From: Natronobacillus azotifigens
GTDB lineage: Bacteria > Bacillota > Bacilli > Bacillales > Amphibacillaceae
Length of the DNA: 64,000 nt
Assembly (NCBI RefSeq): GCF_026805325.1
Contig: NZ_JAPRAT010000010.1
Span: 1-64,000 of the forward strand
Direction: 5' to 3'
Made by a program: the position numbers and the translations under genes. Each line of letters opens with the position of its first letter. Within the stretch, counting starts at the first letter, position 1. Below, piece by piece: positions 39,759-48,486 of the stretch. A model generated the notes under the pieces. That model made no database searches. It worked only from the letters and a program-made list of their open reading frames with translations, and was not told where the DNA came from.

Positions 39759-40844
39759 ATGAACAAAAATGATGGAATGAATTATGCACCTAAAGGGTTT
39801 GAAAATAAAATAGTAGAGGAAGGACAATTTTTATTCGCCGCAATTGGGTTAGACCATGGACACATTTATGGCATGTGTAATGGATTAATTGAAGCAGGTG
39901 GGCAACTGGTAGCAGTTTATGATCCCGATCCGAAAAAAATGGAAAAGTTTAAAATCACATACCCTCAAGTAAAGATTGCAGCTTCAGAAGAGGAAATTTT
40001 AAAAGATGACACCATCCATTTAATTGCGTGCGCAAGTATTCCGTCAGTCCGCTATAAAGTAGGGTTAAAAGCGTTAGACCATGGAAAACATTATTTTGCA
40101 GATAAACCAGCGTTTACAACACTCGATCAAGTAAAGCTTGCAAGAGAAAAAGTTGCTGAAACTGGTTTGAAATGGGGTATCTACTACGGTGAACGACTTC
40201 ATGTAGAAAGCGCCATTTTTGCTGGACAACTCATTGAAGAAGGGGCAATTGGGCGAGTAATCCAAGTAATTGGAACAGGTCCTCACCGAGCAAATGTTTC
40301 TAGTAGACCAGATTGGTTCTTTGACCCTGAAAGCTATGGTGGAATTTTATGTGATATTGGAAGCCATCAAATTGAACAATTTATGCATTTTACTGGTGCA
40401 AAGGATGCTAAAGTGCTACATAGTAAAGTAGCAAACTACAATTTCAAGCAGTATCCTAAATTTGAAGATTACGGTGATGCGACACTCGTGGCAGATAACG
40501 GGGCAACATTTTATTTCCGTGTTGACTGGTTTACCCCAGACGGACTTGGAACATGGGGCGATGGACGCGCAATTATTTTAGGAACAGAAGGCTATATTGA
40601 AATAAGAAAGTATATTGATATTGCACGTGATAACACCGGTGATCATTTATACTTGGTCAATCAAGAAGGTGAAAAGCACTTTAAATTATCTGGTAAAGTT
40701 GGTTACCCGTTCTTCGGACAGTTTATCCTAGACTGTTTAAACGGTACGGAAAATGCCATGACTCAGGAGCATGCATTCCGAGTAGCTGAGCTTTGTATTG
40801 AAGCTCAAAATATGGCGATTAATGTGGAGCCTGCTGAAAGCTAA
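39759..40844 (+). CDS. Gfo/Idh/MocA-family oxidoreductase (third, divergent)
   Basis: A 361-residue member of a different subgroup: the N-terminus is extended by about 30 residues before AAIGLDHGHIYGM, and the usual EKP reads DKP (FADKPAFTT). The His of GGILCDIGSHQIEQF near 205 is kept. AAGGAG precedes the ATG. The gap of 164 bases to the previous gene could hold its own promoter. Probably acts on the same or a related sugar as its neighbours. Confidence 0.87.
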   Translation: MNKNDGMNYAPKGFENKIVEEGQFLFAAIGLDHGHIYGMCNGLIEAGGQLVAVYDPDPKKMEKFKITYPQVKIAASEEEILKDDTIHLIACASIPSVRYKVGLKALDHGKHYFADKPAFTTLDQVKLAREKVAETGLKWGIYYGERLHVESAIFAGQLIEEGAIGRVIQVIGTGPHRANVSSRPDWFFDPESYGGILCDIGSHQIEQFMHFTGAKDAKVLHSKVANYNFKQYPKFEDYGDATLVADNGATFYFRVDWFTPDGLGTWGDGRAIILGTEGYIEIRKYIDIARDNTGDHLYLVNQEGEKHFKLSGKVGYPFFGQFILDCLNGTENAMTQEHAFRVAELCIEAQNMAINVEPAES

Positions 40845-40906
40845 TAATTTGGTGCCTCCCGGGTTTTGTGGTATTTTGTCGAACTAAAGTGCGTTTTCAG
40901 TTGCTG

Positions 40907-41015
40907 TTTATCCCGGAGCAACGGAAGCTAGCATTCCGAATGGTTCAAGGGCCTTTAGGACTAACAATTATTGAGGGAATAACTAAAACCCCCACTGATT
41001 GAAGTTTCACTTTAT
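40907..41015 (+). repeat. IS200/IS605-like repeat, copy 7 (first hairpin deleted)
   Basis: TTTAT (40907-40911) followed by CCCGGAGCA joins directly to ACGGAAGCTAGC, so the first stem was removed. The terminal hairpin has one arm changed (AATTATTGAGGG against CCCCCACTGATT). It ends at TTTAT 41011-41015. It fills the gap between oxidoreductase 3 and the convergent xylosidase. Confidence 0.82.
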
Positions 41016-41111
41016 ATGGATTCAGACCCCTGCTGTAGAAAATTGAGAGGTTTATCGTTGTGATGAGAAAAGTGACTACAGTTTGAAAGATAATAAAAAG
41101 CAAAAACAATG

Positions 41112-41142
41112 AAGGTCCAATCACTAAAACGATTGGACCTTT
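41112..41142. terminator. Bidirectional terminator
   Basis: AAGGTCCAATC pairs with GATTGGACCTT around ACTAAAAC. It lies just downstream of the xylosidase stop (minus strand). Confidence 0.8.
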
Positions 41143-41151
41143 AATAATAAA

Positions 41152-43170
41152 CTAAAATTCAAAATCAATGGTGCCAATTTTTTCGGTTAATTCAAACGGA
41201 CCGGGTGTGACATCTGCATCAGGTCTCTTTATCCTGAAAAAGTCGGAGTCAAAACGATATGGAGTGCTGTCCGGTTGCTCATACTTCATATCAGAGTGAT
41301 AAGTTTTGCCAAGCAGGTCGGTGGTAACCAACATTGCAGAAGCTCCATGAAGTAATTTGGGCTCATTGACCTGAATTTGCACCTTACCTTGTGTAGGATT
41401 AATCTCCACTTTAATGCCCTTCTGTTCATATGTCTTCGCATTGGATTCATGGCTACTTGGAATCGCATTGTTAAGGTGTAAATTTCCACCCATAGCCACC
41501 GGAAGAACTGCATTTCCTATAAAGAAATCCTTTGCGGCATCTCCAAGCTCAGCAAGCTCCTCTTTGGTGTATTCCCACCATTGCTTATCTTTTGCATTAG
41601 GGTGCTTGTCGTAGCCTCCCAGTCCTACAGGATGCAGATAGCAAATAGAATCGTCCGGAACACCATCTATAAAAGGCTTCCCGTCATCTCCAGCATCATC
41701 CCTAGGTTTAAGCGGAAGGTGCTCAAAAAAGGTTATTGGGACAGGTTCTTTCATGTCATCATTATCCCCCAAAAAGATATTATTATAGTACCTGTCATCG
41801 CCCCCAGTAATATTGGAGTAACCTGCCATTGCTGTCTCGTGAGGAAAGTGGTAAGGCGTAGTACGGGTAATCTCGGAACGAACCACAAATTTACCTGCAA
41901 ACAAATTATGCGCAAATGCCCCACCCTGTGCCATATTTCTGAAATTCATCGGAGAGAGGAACAGATTATGATCAACCATATACGGACCATGACAAACCTC
42001 AACGAAGAAGTCTTCAGAAATATTGTCAAAAAATATATTTCTGCTGATGCGGGTACCTTGTGCCTGCCAGTCAAGCCAAACTCCCCGATAACAGCTGTAG
42101 ATTGTATTTTCATTAATTTGTGTATCCAGAGAAGCATGCAGCTTGATTCCGCCTACTTCGGCACCGTGTCTAAGGCGCTTGTGGTGAATATTGTAAATAC
42201 GGTTTTGGCTAATTTCGCTGAAGGCTGCACCCATATGTCCCACAATGCCCGCTTGTTCACAGTCATGGATCACATTACCTCGAACGATGTGACTGCCTAC
42301 GTTATCTTTATGCCATCCCGAGCGTAATGCTCGTAAGATGACCTCCTGCTCACGTTGTGTACCGCCTTTCATGTGCTTGTTTGTGTGTCCTGTACCGATT
42401 TTAGTACCTAGGCTGATACCAACATTTTTGGATTCGCTGATAATATTGTTCTCAATAATCCACCCCTTACTCCAGTGAGGTCCAATCAAACCTTCCTGGT
42501 AGTCCGTTGGTGGTGCCCATTGAGGAGAGGCTTGACGAAGTGTGAATCCACTTACGGTTATGTAGTTAAGTCCTGGTTTCTCAGGCCAGAAGCAATAAGG
42601 CCGGACATTAATTTCTACATTTTCCTGACGAGGATCTTTCCCACCAAAATTGGCCCAAATCTTTGTTGTTGTAGAACTAACTTCGGCATAAAATTTTAGT
42701 AGTGAATCTTTGGAATATTTAGCTTCGGGCCAAACTTCTGGCTTCCGTACCTTATCAACACTATCGCATTCATACAAGGATTTGCAATTCAAATATACAT
42801 CACCGAGATGTACTGGGAAAGCTCCGTCAAATAGCCAGTCACCACTTAATTCTACTTCAAAAGGATTACGAACAGAAAATATGGAATTAGGTATTTCTGT
42901 GCTCCAAACACCGTCTTCTTCGGCCTCCCAGTCGGTAATACGTTCAGCCCCTGTAATGACTACTTCTCCGTCTCCTGCCGATTTATATACTACTCTATGA
43001 TCTTCTGTTCCTCCATTAGCTGGATTAACCCATTCCCTATATACTCCAGCATGAACAGTAACTGTATCACCAGCCATGGCAAGAGCCGCAGCACGTGATA
43101 TTGTACGAAAGGGTTGATCAAACGTCCCTTTTGCTTGATCATTTCCTTGTATGGACACATGATATTGCAT
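41152..43170 (-). CDS. GH120-type beta-xylosidase (right-handed beta-helix)
   Basis: A 672-residue parallel beta-helix protein that matches what I know of Thermoanaerobacterium XylC, the GH120 founder: the start YHVSIQGNDQAKGTFDQPF, AGVYREWVNP and the core WLDWQAQGTR ... FVEVCHGPYMVDHN. Asp367 (in WLDW) and Glu391 (in FVEVCHGP) sit where the nucleophile Asp382 and acid/base Glu405 lie in XylC. There is no signal peptide, so it would cleave imported xylo-oligosaccharides in the cytoplasm. ATG 43170 follows AAAGGAG; the longer frame is not conserved. It is convergent with the oxidoreductase genes. Other beta-helix glycosidases are the alternative. Confidence 0.82.
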   Translation of the reverse strand: MQYHVSIQGNDQAKGTFDQPFRTISRAAALAMAGDTVTVHAGVYREWVNPANGGTEDHRVVYKSAGDGEVVITGAERITDWEAEEDGVWSTEIPNSIFSVRNPFEVELSGDWLFDGAFPVHLGDVYLNCKSLYECDSVDKVRKPEVWPEAKYSKDSLLKFYAEVSSTTTKIWANFGGKDPRQENVEINVRPYCFWPEKPGLNYITVSGFTLRQASPQWAPPTDYQEGLIGPHWSKGWIIENNIISESKNVGISLGTKIGTGHTNKHMKGGTQREQEVILRALRSGWHKDNVGSHIVRGNVIHDCEQAGIVGHMGAAFSEISQNRIYNIHHKRLRHGAEVGGIKLHASLDTQINENTIYSCYRGVWLDWQAQGTRISRNIFFDNISEDFFVEVCHGPYMVDHNLFLSPMNFRNMAQGGAFAHNLFAGKFVVRSEITRTTPYHFPHETAMAGYSNITGGDDRYYNNIFLGDNDDMKEPVPITFFEHLPLKPRDDAGDDGKPFIDGVPDDSICYLHPVGLGGYDKHPNAKDKQWWEYTKEELAELGDAAKDFFIGNAVLPVAMGGNLHLNNAIPSSHESNAKTYEQKGIKVEINPTQGKVQIQVNEPKLLHGASAMLVTTDLLGKTYHSDMKYEQPDSTPYRFDSDFFRIKRPDADVTPGPFELTEKIGTIDFEF

Positions 43171-43194
43171 AAGAACACTCCTTTTCCTACCGAG

Positions 43195-43208
43195 CGAAAG
43201 CGGTAACA
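43195..43208. promoter_or_regulatory. Operator-like CGAAAGCGGTAACA before the xylosidase
   Basis: The 10-base core CGAAAGCGGT also occurs at 59590 and 59865 around the phosphorylase start. It resembles a cre or LacI-family operator with G in place of C at position 9. It lies about 25 bases upstream of the xylosidase start codon, in a position to block transcription. Confidence 0.5.
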
Positions 43209-43449
43209 AATAATTGATCACTAACGACAGGCATTGTATAAAAATTATTATTGCAGCAATCTGCAAACAGTTTACTTATTATATTATCTCAAACCTGTGC
43301 ATATAGTGTCTAGCGAGATCTTTCATTTTAGCAGCATAATTGAAATCTTTTCTTAAAAATATTGTTTCAATTATTATTGATATAGCAGACTTGATTAACT
43401 TATCAAGGGAAATAAAAAATGTGTCAGTAAGTTAAAACTTTCCTGAACA

Positions 43450-43508
43450 ATTGAAAGGCTCGTCCCACTTGCGTTACACCCAAGTTGGGACATATTCAAC
43501 AGCCTCTA
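43450..43508. other. Intergenic hairpin
   Basis: GTCCCACTT pairs with AAGTTGGGAC (one bulge), closed by AGGCT/AGCCT. The rest of the 540-base gap 43171-43710 is AT-rich, and I see nothing else in it. Confidence 0.45.
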
Positions 43509-43710
43509 TTTTCGTTTCCCCTGTTTGTTTATAGATTCATTAGTAGATTATCCACTATACAAGCAAGAATATTGATATGCAGCAGCTTGTTTGAAATAAC
43601 TTACAGAAAGAATACTTTCAACTGAAATTTTATAATAATCAAACGGTGTCGCTTCGAAAAAACGCATGCTTTGAAAAAATTCACAAGATGAATTGCTACT
43701 CAATCCACTT

Positions 43711-44889
43711 CTATTTCTTTCTTACCCTAAAATAATAAGCCCAAGCTCGCAGAACATAAATTAAAAATATGAACATGACGAGAGGATAAACCGTTGTGTT
43801 GAACTGTTCGATTCCTGATATAGAAAAATATCCTTCTTCCAACACATTGGGAAGCATAAAGGAAAAGAAGGCATAACCGAATAAAAGTAAAAGAGGTGTA
43901 TACATCAACGTATGAAATCTTGCCACACGCATCGCTGCTCGTTGCTTACTTTCAGGATCGATATTGAGCTCAGGTTTTTCTGATTCTTCTGAATAGGCTT
44001 GCCGCCAGATCGACCATTGTTGCCAAGAACCCTCTGAGACAAATACTCTCTCCCATCCTGTTTCACTGTGAAAAGAGTGAGCGTTACTATCTACTCGCCC
44101 ATCAAAATGGACGCTGTATGCGTACAACTTCTTTTCAGATCTTACAAACTGAAACGTAAATCCTCTTTTATAAATGTGGGTAAGATGCCAACCTGAACGT
44201 TCTTTATCCTCCAGCCACGTTTCAAGTTTGTCTGGAGCAAACGTCCAGCCGAATTTAAACTTGTTGCATCTTTCTCTTGATCGACCTGATTCGCTAGTAG
44301 AATCAATCAAGAACTGAGATTGTTTACTCTCCTCTGATAAACGTCGTGATTCTTTTTTTAGTGTAAGGAGAGAATAGACTCCTATCATTGTCACAGCAAT
44401 CTGACAGGCAAACATGATGTACGTGAGGATCCACAACGGGCTCTCGACACGGGTAACAGTAACTGGATCACTACTAAAATAGAGAGGCAACAATAACATA
44501 GCTTGCGAAGTAACAGAAAATGCAATGTAGATGAAATAAATCCACCAAAATATTTCGATTTTTTTATTTCTTGATTCAAGATTATCTCGAACGATGGACG
44601 TTTTCACATCTTCCTTTTGTTTGACATTACCATATACTGCCCATTTTCTTTTTTTGTTCACCACTTCCCAACCGTCAAGCTGAAGTGCTTTGGGTAAAGG
44701 ATGTTGAATGCTAGGATCAAAAGATATAGAAAATATTTGATGAGAAGGTGTTTCCTTTATAAATGTAAAACGACTGAATTTTGGTTGAAAACGGGAAAGC
44801 GTGTAGCCCTTTTTAGCCATCTCTTCAATCCAATGCTCTGTCCTCTGGATGTGAAAGCTCCAAAACGGTTTCCAAAACTTTTTGTTCAT
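43711..44889 (-). CDS. Tandem DUF2812 membrane protein
   Basis: A 392-residue protein with two DUF2812 units: residues about 5-80 (FWSFHIQRTEHWIEEMAKKG) and 205-275 (KFGWTFAPDKLETWLEDKER). Each carries the Trp/Gly pattern of the family (W[IL]E-x-KG-x-L-x3). Hydrophobic pairs follow each unit (about 115-175 and 325-385). Function unknown. The start overlaps the stop of the PadR gene by four bases (ATGA), the usual PadR-DUF2812 pair. Confidence 0.85.
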   Translation of the reverse strand: MNKKFWKPFWSFHIQRTEHWIEEMAKKGYTLSRFQPKFSRFTFIKETPSHQIFSISFDPSIQHPLPKALQLDGWEVVNKKRKWAVYGNVKQKEDVKTSIVRDNLESRNKKIEIFWWIYFIYIAFSVTSQAMLLLPLYFSSDPVTVTRVESPLWILTYIMFACQIAVTMIGVYSLLTLKKESRRLSEESKQSQFLIDSTSESGRSRERCNKFKFGWTFAPDKLETWLEDKERSGWHLTHIYKRGFTFQFVRSEKKLYAYSVHFDGRVDSNAHSFHSETGWERVFVSEGSWQQWSIWRQAYSEESEKPELNIDPESKQRAAMRVARFHTLMYTPLLLLFGYAFFSFMLPNVLEEGYFSISGIEQFNTTVYPLVMFIFLIYVLRAWAYYFRVRKK

Positions 44890-45224
44890 TTTTTATCCTC
44901 CCTGTGTGCTACGGCATTTGTATACAACTCTTCAAGTCGTGTCATTTCTTGTTGAATAACCAGTTCACCTAGCTCTGTTATCTCATAGATTTTTTTTCGT
45001 TCTTCATTAGCATAAACAACGATTAAATGATCTTTTAGCATTTTTGTAATCGTCCCGTAGACCGTACCTGAACCAAGCTTTAATCTCCCCGATGTTATAT
45101 CCTCCACATACTTCACGATTCCATATCCGTGCTGCGGTTGTTTGAACAGGCTTAATAAAATATAAAAAGCTGTTTCGGACATGGGCACGTATTTTTTGAT
45201 CACTTTATCAGTCTTTTCGGTCAT
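44886..45224 (-). CDS. PadR-family transcriptional regulator
   Basis: A 112-residue PadR regulator with the pattern FYILLSLFKQPQHGYGIVKYV, GSGTVYGTITKMLKD and a C-terminal helix. GAGGGGG precedes the ATG. Upstream (45250-45295) several ATGATATATCAT-like palindromic segments could be its operator. It is translationally coupled to the DUF2812 gene, so it probably represses its own operon. Confidence 0.9.
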   Translation of the reverse strand: MTEKTDKVIKKYVPMSETAFYILLSLFKQPQHGYGIVKYVEDITSGRLKLGSGTVYGTITKMLKDHLIVVYANEERKKIYEITELGELVIQQEMTRLEELYTNAVAHREDKK

Positions 45225-45248
45225 AACCTACCCCCTCTATATCTTACG

Positions 45249-45295
45249 TCATGATATATCATAACGCGAGTATATCACGTTGTGACATATATAAC
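45249..45295 (-). promoter_or_regulatory. Palindrome-rich region upstream of PadR/DUF2812
   Basis: ATGATATATCAT is a perfect palindrome at about 45250-45261, and ATATCACG...TGACATATAT segments follow. Typical of a PadR operator, but the exact site is not resolved. Confidence 0.45.
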
Positions 45296-45474
45296 AATAG
45301 GTAAACCAAAAATTTCTATATCTCAGTACGGTAAAGTATGAACGACTGTGTGGGTGATCATAATTCCTTTTGTCTTCCCAAGAGTGGTTTAAAAGTGCTA
45401 GGAAGCAATAGTTAAAACTGACCAAATTTGAGTAATTGACCATGTAAAATAGAATAAGCAGCTGTTAGAATTAA

Positions 45475-45644
45475 TTTATCCCGGAGCAACCGTTTGTAAG
45501 CCTACCACTTCAAAACAAGGAGAATACCAAGTTGTATAAGTGGGAGTAACGGATGCTAGCACCCCGAATGGTTCAAGGTCCTTTAGGGCTAACAATCAGT
45601 GGGGGAATACCTAAAGCTTCCCACTGATTGAAATTTCACTTTAT
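45475..45644 (+). repeat. IS200/IS605-like repeat, copy 8 (full length)
   Basis: TTTAT (45475-45479) then CCCGGAGCAACCGT. The first stem is CCACTT ... AAGTGGG, with CGTTTGT/ACGGATG below it. The terminal hairpin CAATCAGTGGGGG / TCCCACTGATTG is present, and the copy ends at TTTAT 45640-45644. Confidence 0.88.
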
Positions 45645-45701
45645 GAACTGCGGTCATAAAAATAAGTAAATAGAATGAATATTTTTGGAGGTCTGAGGCC
45701 A

Positions 45702-46280
45702 GTGAAAACAAAAAAAGGTGAAGAAACCTATAGCAACATCTTACAGGCGGCTGAACAATTGTTTGCGGAGAAAAGTGTTAGCAAAGTAACAATTAAAGAT
45801 ATTGTTCAACGTACTGGTATTGCAAAGGGAACATTTTACTTATATTTTGAATCGAAAGAAGCGCTTGTTTGGGAATTCGTAGATGAAAAATTTGCGTACG
45901 CAGACCGATGGATGAAAGAAATTGTACGGAAAGGTTATAGTGACGATGAAATCTGTGAAATCATTGACTATATCGTATTGTTTGTTAAGAAGCACCTTGC
46001 AATATTAAAAATAATGCATAATGTTAAATTCCATGGATTTTTAGGAATGAAACGTCTGGAAGATAAGTATATGAAAAAATGGATTACACCTTTTTCACTT
46101 TGGCTTGAGAGAGGTCGCCTTGAAGGAACGCTTTCTATTCACGATTCACAATTTATGGCGAATTATCTGATTGTAACGTTACATGAACTATTTGACCGTG
46201 TAATAATGGATCAATTTCCATTCTCGATTGAGGAAGTAGGAGATGAGCTTAAAGTTCTTGTTTTGAAATTATTGAAATAA
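45702..46280 (+). CDS. TetR-family transcriptional regulator
   Basis: A 192-residue TetR regulator with the N-terminal HTH at about 8-55 (ILQAAEQLFAEKSVSKVTIK, TGIAKGTFYLYFESKEAL) and an all-helical ligand domain after it. GTG 45702 is chosen: GGAGG lies upstream and family members start with this MKTKKGEET-type block. The hydrolase gene follows after 16 bases, so the pair is one operon and the hydrolase is a likely target. Confidence 0.88.
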   Translation: MKTKKGEETYSNILQAAEQLFAEKSVSKVTIKDIVQRTGIAKGTFYLYFESKEALVWEFVDEKFAYADRWMKEIVRKGYSDDEICEIIDYIVLFVKKHLAILKIMHNVKFHGFLGMKRLEDKYMKKWITPFSLWLERGRLEGTLSIHDSQFMANYLIVTLHELFDRVIMDQFPFSIEEVGDELKVLVLKLLK

Positions 46281-46296
46281 AGAGGAGATGAAACAT

Positions 46297-47235
46297 ATGA
46301 AAGTTTATAATGAATTTGTAGGAGACGACAATGGAGTTTTTGTGAGATGTTTGATTAATCATGATAAAGCTCCTAATGTAATTTTTCTAATGACTCCTAT
46401 CGGTTCTGTTGAATATGGCGTAGCTATCCAGAATTACCAACCGCTATTTGATAATGGGTTTAATGTGTTTGCAGTTGATTTACCGGGAATCGGAAATAGC
46501 TCAAATGCTCGTTTTACGTATAATAACATCAAAGCAGCAATGAAAAGTGTTGCTGAATATATAAAGGAGAATTATTCTGATTCGATCCATTTATACGGCG
46601 GAACTGGTACTGGTGGAATCATTGGACAAGCGTTGGCATCAGACAAAGATCTACCATATTTTCAATCGTATAGTCAGTTAGGGGTTGCAAATCATGGAAA
46701 CCTAGCGATGATCGGAAATAGTACTTTACTTAAATTAGTTTTTCCCATTATGAAAATTGCAGCAAAGTTTTTTCCTAAATATCGTTTGAAATTCAAAATT
46801 CCTAAGTATAATGGTTATAACGCAGAAAAAGAGAACAATTGGTATCGGAATATGATGAAGGAATACCCCGGAATATTTGATTTCCCTTTAGAAGTTGTAT
46901 ACACGCTGTTATGGCTTCTTATAGCAAAAGACAGCCCAATAAATGAACAACCATGCTCACCAACGTTAGTAATGGCGGCTAAGCACGACCGGTACTACGA
47001 AACAGAGTATGTTAACGCATACTATCAGAAACTAGAAACTGACAAGAAACTGATTTGGCTGGATGATAGCCACTGTGTATTTGTATGGAGGGCTCCAGAA
47101 TTAGCTCAATTAGTAATGGATTGGATCAATAGTACAGAAAGTAAGGAAAACAAGGATAGAAATAATGCGGACTTGTTTCAATCACCTGCCAATACACAGA
47201 AAGATGGAGGGAAGGAAGTTTTGCCCTTTTTCTAA
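46297..47235 (+). CDS. Alpha/beta-hydrolase fold protein with altered nucleophile elbow
   Basis: A 312-residue alpha/beta hydrolase. The segment VFAVDLPGIGNS (about 67) and the His near the end (LDDSHCVFVW, about 257) with an Asp in MAAKHDRYYE fit the fold. At the nucleophile elbow, where GxSxG is expected, the sequence reads GGTGTGG (about 108), so the Ser is missing. It may be a non-catalytic relative or use Thr. ATG 46297 follows AGAGGAG. The C-terminal 30 residues are polar and low-complexity. Confidence 0.75.
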   Translation: MKVYNEFVGDDNGVFVRCLINHDKAPNVIFLMTPIGSVEYGVAIQNYQPLFDNGFNVFAVDLPGIGNSSNARFTYNNIKAAMKSVAEYIKENYSDSIHLYGGTGTGGIIGQALASDKDLPYFQSYSQLGVANHGNLAMIGNSTLLKLVFPIMKIAAKFFPKYRLKFKIPKYNGYNAEKENNWYRNMMKEYPGIFDFPLEVVYTLLWLLIAKDSPINEQPCSPTLVMAAKHDRYYETEYVNAYYQKLETDKKLIWLDDSHCVFVWRAPELAQLVMDWINSTESKENKDRNNADLFQSPANTQKDGGKEVLPFF

Positions 47236-47355
47236 TGGATATAATTGAGCAAACTCTGTATCTATTTTGTGAAATTGAATGAAAAGTATTTTTTTAAAGA
47301 GAATCAATGAGAGTGATAGACGAATGAAAAAAATCTTTAGAAAGGTGATTGTACA

Positions 47356-47820
47356 ATGAAGATTATTTCGGTGAGGGAAAATCCTGATTTTAAGCAGCGG
47401 GCGATACAATATTTTCAGAAAAAGTGGGCAAGTGAAAGTTCAATGATGGTTTATGAAGATTGTATTTCAAGTAGCATTGATGCAAAAAGTCCTTTACCGC
47501 AATGGTACTTACTATTGAGTGATGAAGGGAACACTATTGGATGTGCAGGTCTAATTACAAATGATTTTATTAGTAGAATGGATTTATATCCATGGATATG
47601 TGCACTGTTTATAGAAGAAAAATATCGTGGGAACCATTACGGATCATTACTACTCCAAAAAGCAAAAGAGGATACTAGTAAGGGAGGTTTTCCTTATTTG
47701 TATCTTTGTACTGAGCACATTGGGTATTACGAAAAATATGGGTTTACTTACAATGGAATGGGTTATCATCCATGGGGAGAAAGCTCAAGGATCTATAAGT
47801 CTGAACTTCTAGATTATTAG
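47356..47820 (+). CDS. GNAT-family acetyltransferase
   Basis: A 154-residue acetyltransferase with the acetyl-CoA loop EEKYRGNHYGSLLLQKA near residue 90 and a C-terminal EKYGFTYNGMGYHPWGE, as in aminoglycoside- or protein-type GNATs. GAAAGGTG lies before the ATG. The substrate is unknown. It is a single-gene unit ended by the hairpin at 47870. Confidence 0.87.
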   Translation: MKIISVRENPDFKQRAIQYFQKKWASESSMMVYEDCISSSIDAKSPLPQWYLLLSDEGNTIGCAGLITNDFISRMDLYPWICALFIEEKYRGNHYGSLLLQKAKEDTSKGGFPYLYLCTEHIGYYEKYGFTYNGMGYHPWGESSRIYKSELLDY

Positions 47821-47869
47821 AGAGTGATTGCTATAGAATTAATGATAATTTTAAATTCTATTTATTACG

Positions 47870-47905
47870 AAAAAACCATTAGAGATTTTCATCTAATGGT
47901 TTTTT
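47870..47905 (+). terminator. Intrinsic terminator
   Basis: AAAAAACCATTAGA pairs with TCTAATGGTTTTTT around a seven-base loop. Confidence 0.9.
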
Positions 47906-47906
47906 C

Positions 47907-48065
47907 TTTAATCCTGAATCAACCGTTCGCAAAATTCTCACTTCAAAGCAGGTCGAAAATCAAAGTTGTTTAAGTGGGAGGAGTGGATAATAGCATCCTG
48001 AATGGTTCAGCTAACAATCAGTGGGGGATAACGAAAACCCCCATTGCCTGTTCGTTTTCCTTTAT
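47907..48065 (+). repeat. IS200/IS605-like repeat, copy 9 (degenerate)
   Basis: The left end is CTGAATCAACCGTTCGC with TCTCACTT ... AAGTGGGAG. The terminal hairpin has intact AATCAGTGGGGG but a decayed right arm (CCCCCATTGCCTG). It ends TTTAT 48061-48065, with the last bases overlapping the stop codon of the convergent methyltransferase remnant. Confidence 0.8.
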
Positions 48066-48486
48066 CTAGGGGTTGCTTTTAAACTAAATACTAAAGGTAA
48101 CTTACCTTCAAATTCTGGGTAATAACAAAGATTATTTTCATCCTTCTTTGTTCCCCCCACTCCTGGAGTACAACGATCGTATTCTTTCATATACTGAAAT
48201 CTACATTGGTCACACCTAAATCTTTGGCCAATTCTTTGGCAAAATGAACATTGCCAGGAACTAAATCTACCCCTGTGACAGTTGCTCCCATTTTTGCTAA
48301 CATAATCGTGTCAGCACCGGTGTTGCATTGCAAGTGTAGCACTTTTTTTCCGCTAATATCACCGATTTCTTTTTTTACAATAGGGTTAAATTCATAACTA
48401 TTTTCAGAGAGCTTAGTTTTAAAGTGGTTGTAATGATCTTCTGATAATAACCCCCATGCATGTTTGTTCGCTTCTATTTTATTCAT
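48062..48486 (-). pseudogene. SAM methyltransferase with internal deletion
   Basis: The N-terminal part encodes an intact motif I region (KKVLHLQCNTGADTIMLAK and TGVDLVP) and stops at NVDFSI. The following frame gives MKEYDRCTPGVGG, then CYYPEFEGKLPLVFSLKATP before the stop at 48062. The second block is the usual C-terminus of the same methyltransferase family, normally about 150 residues further on. A deletion with frameshift has therefore fused the two ends. AGGGGAGG precedes the ATG on the minus strand. Confidence 0.75.

Noticed and set aside
41581..42327. 248-residue open frame antisense to the xylosidase
   Set aside because: It is a shadow of the conserved GH120 gene; no ribosome site and no conserved pattern.
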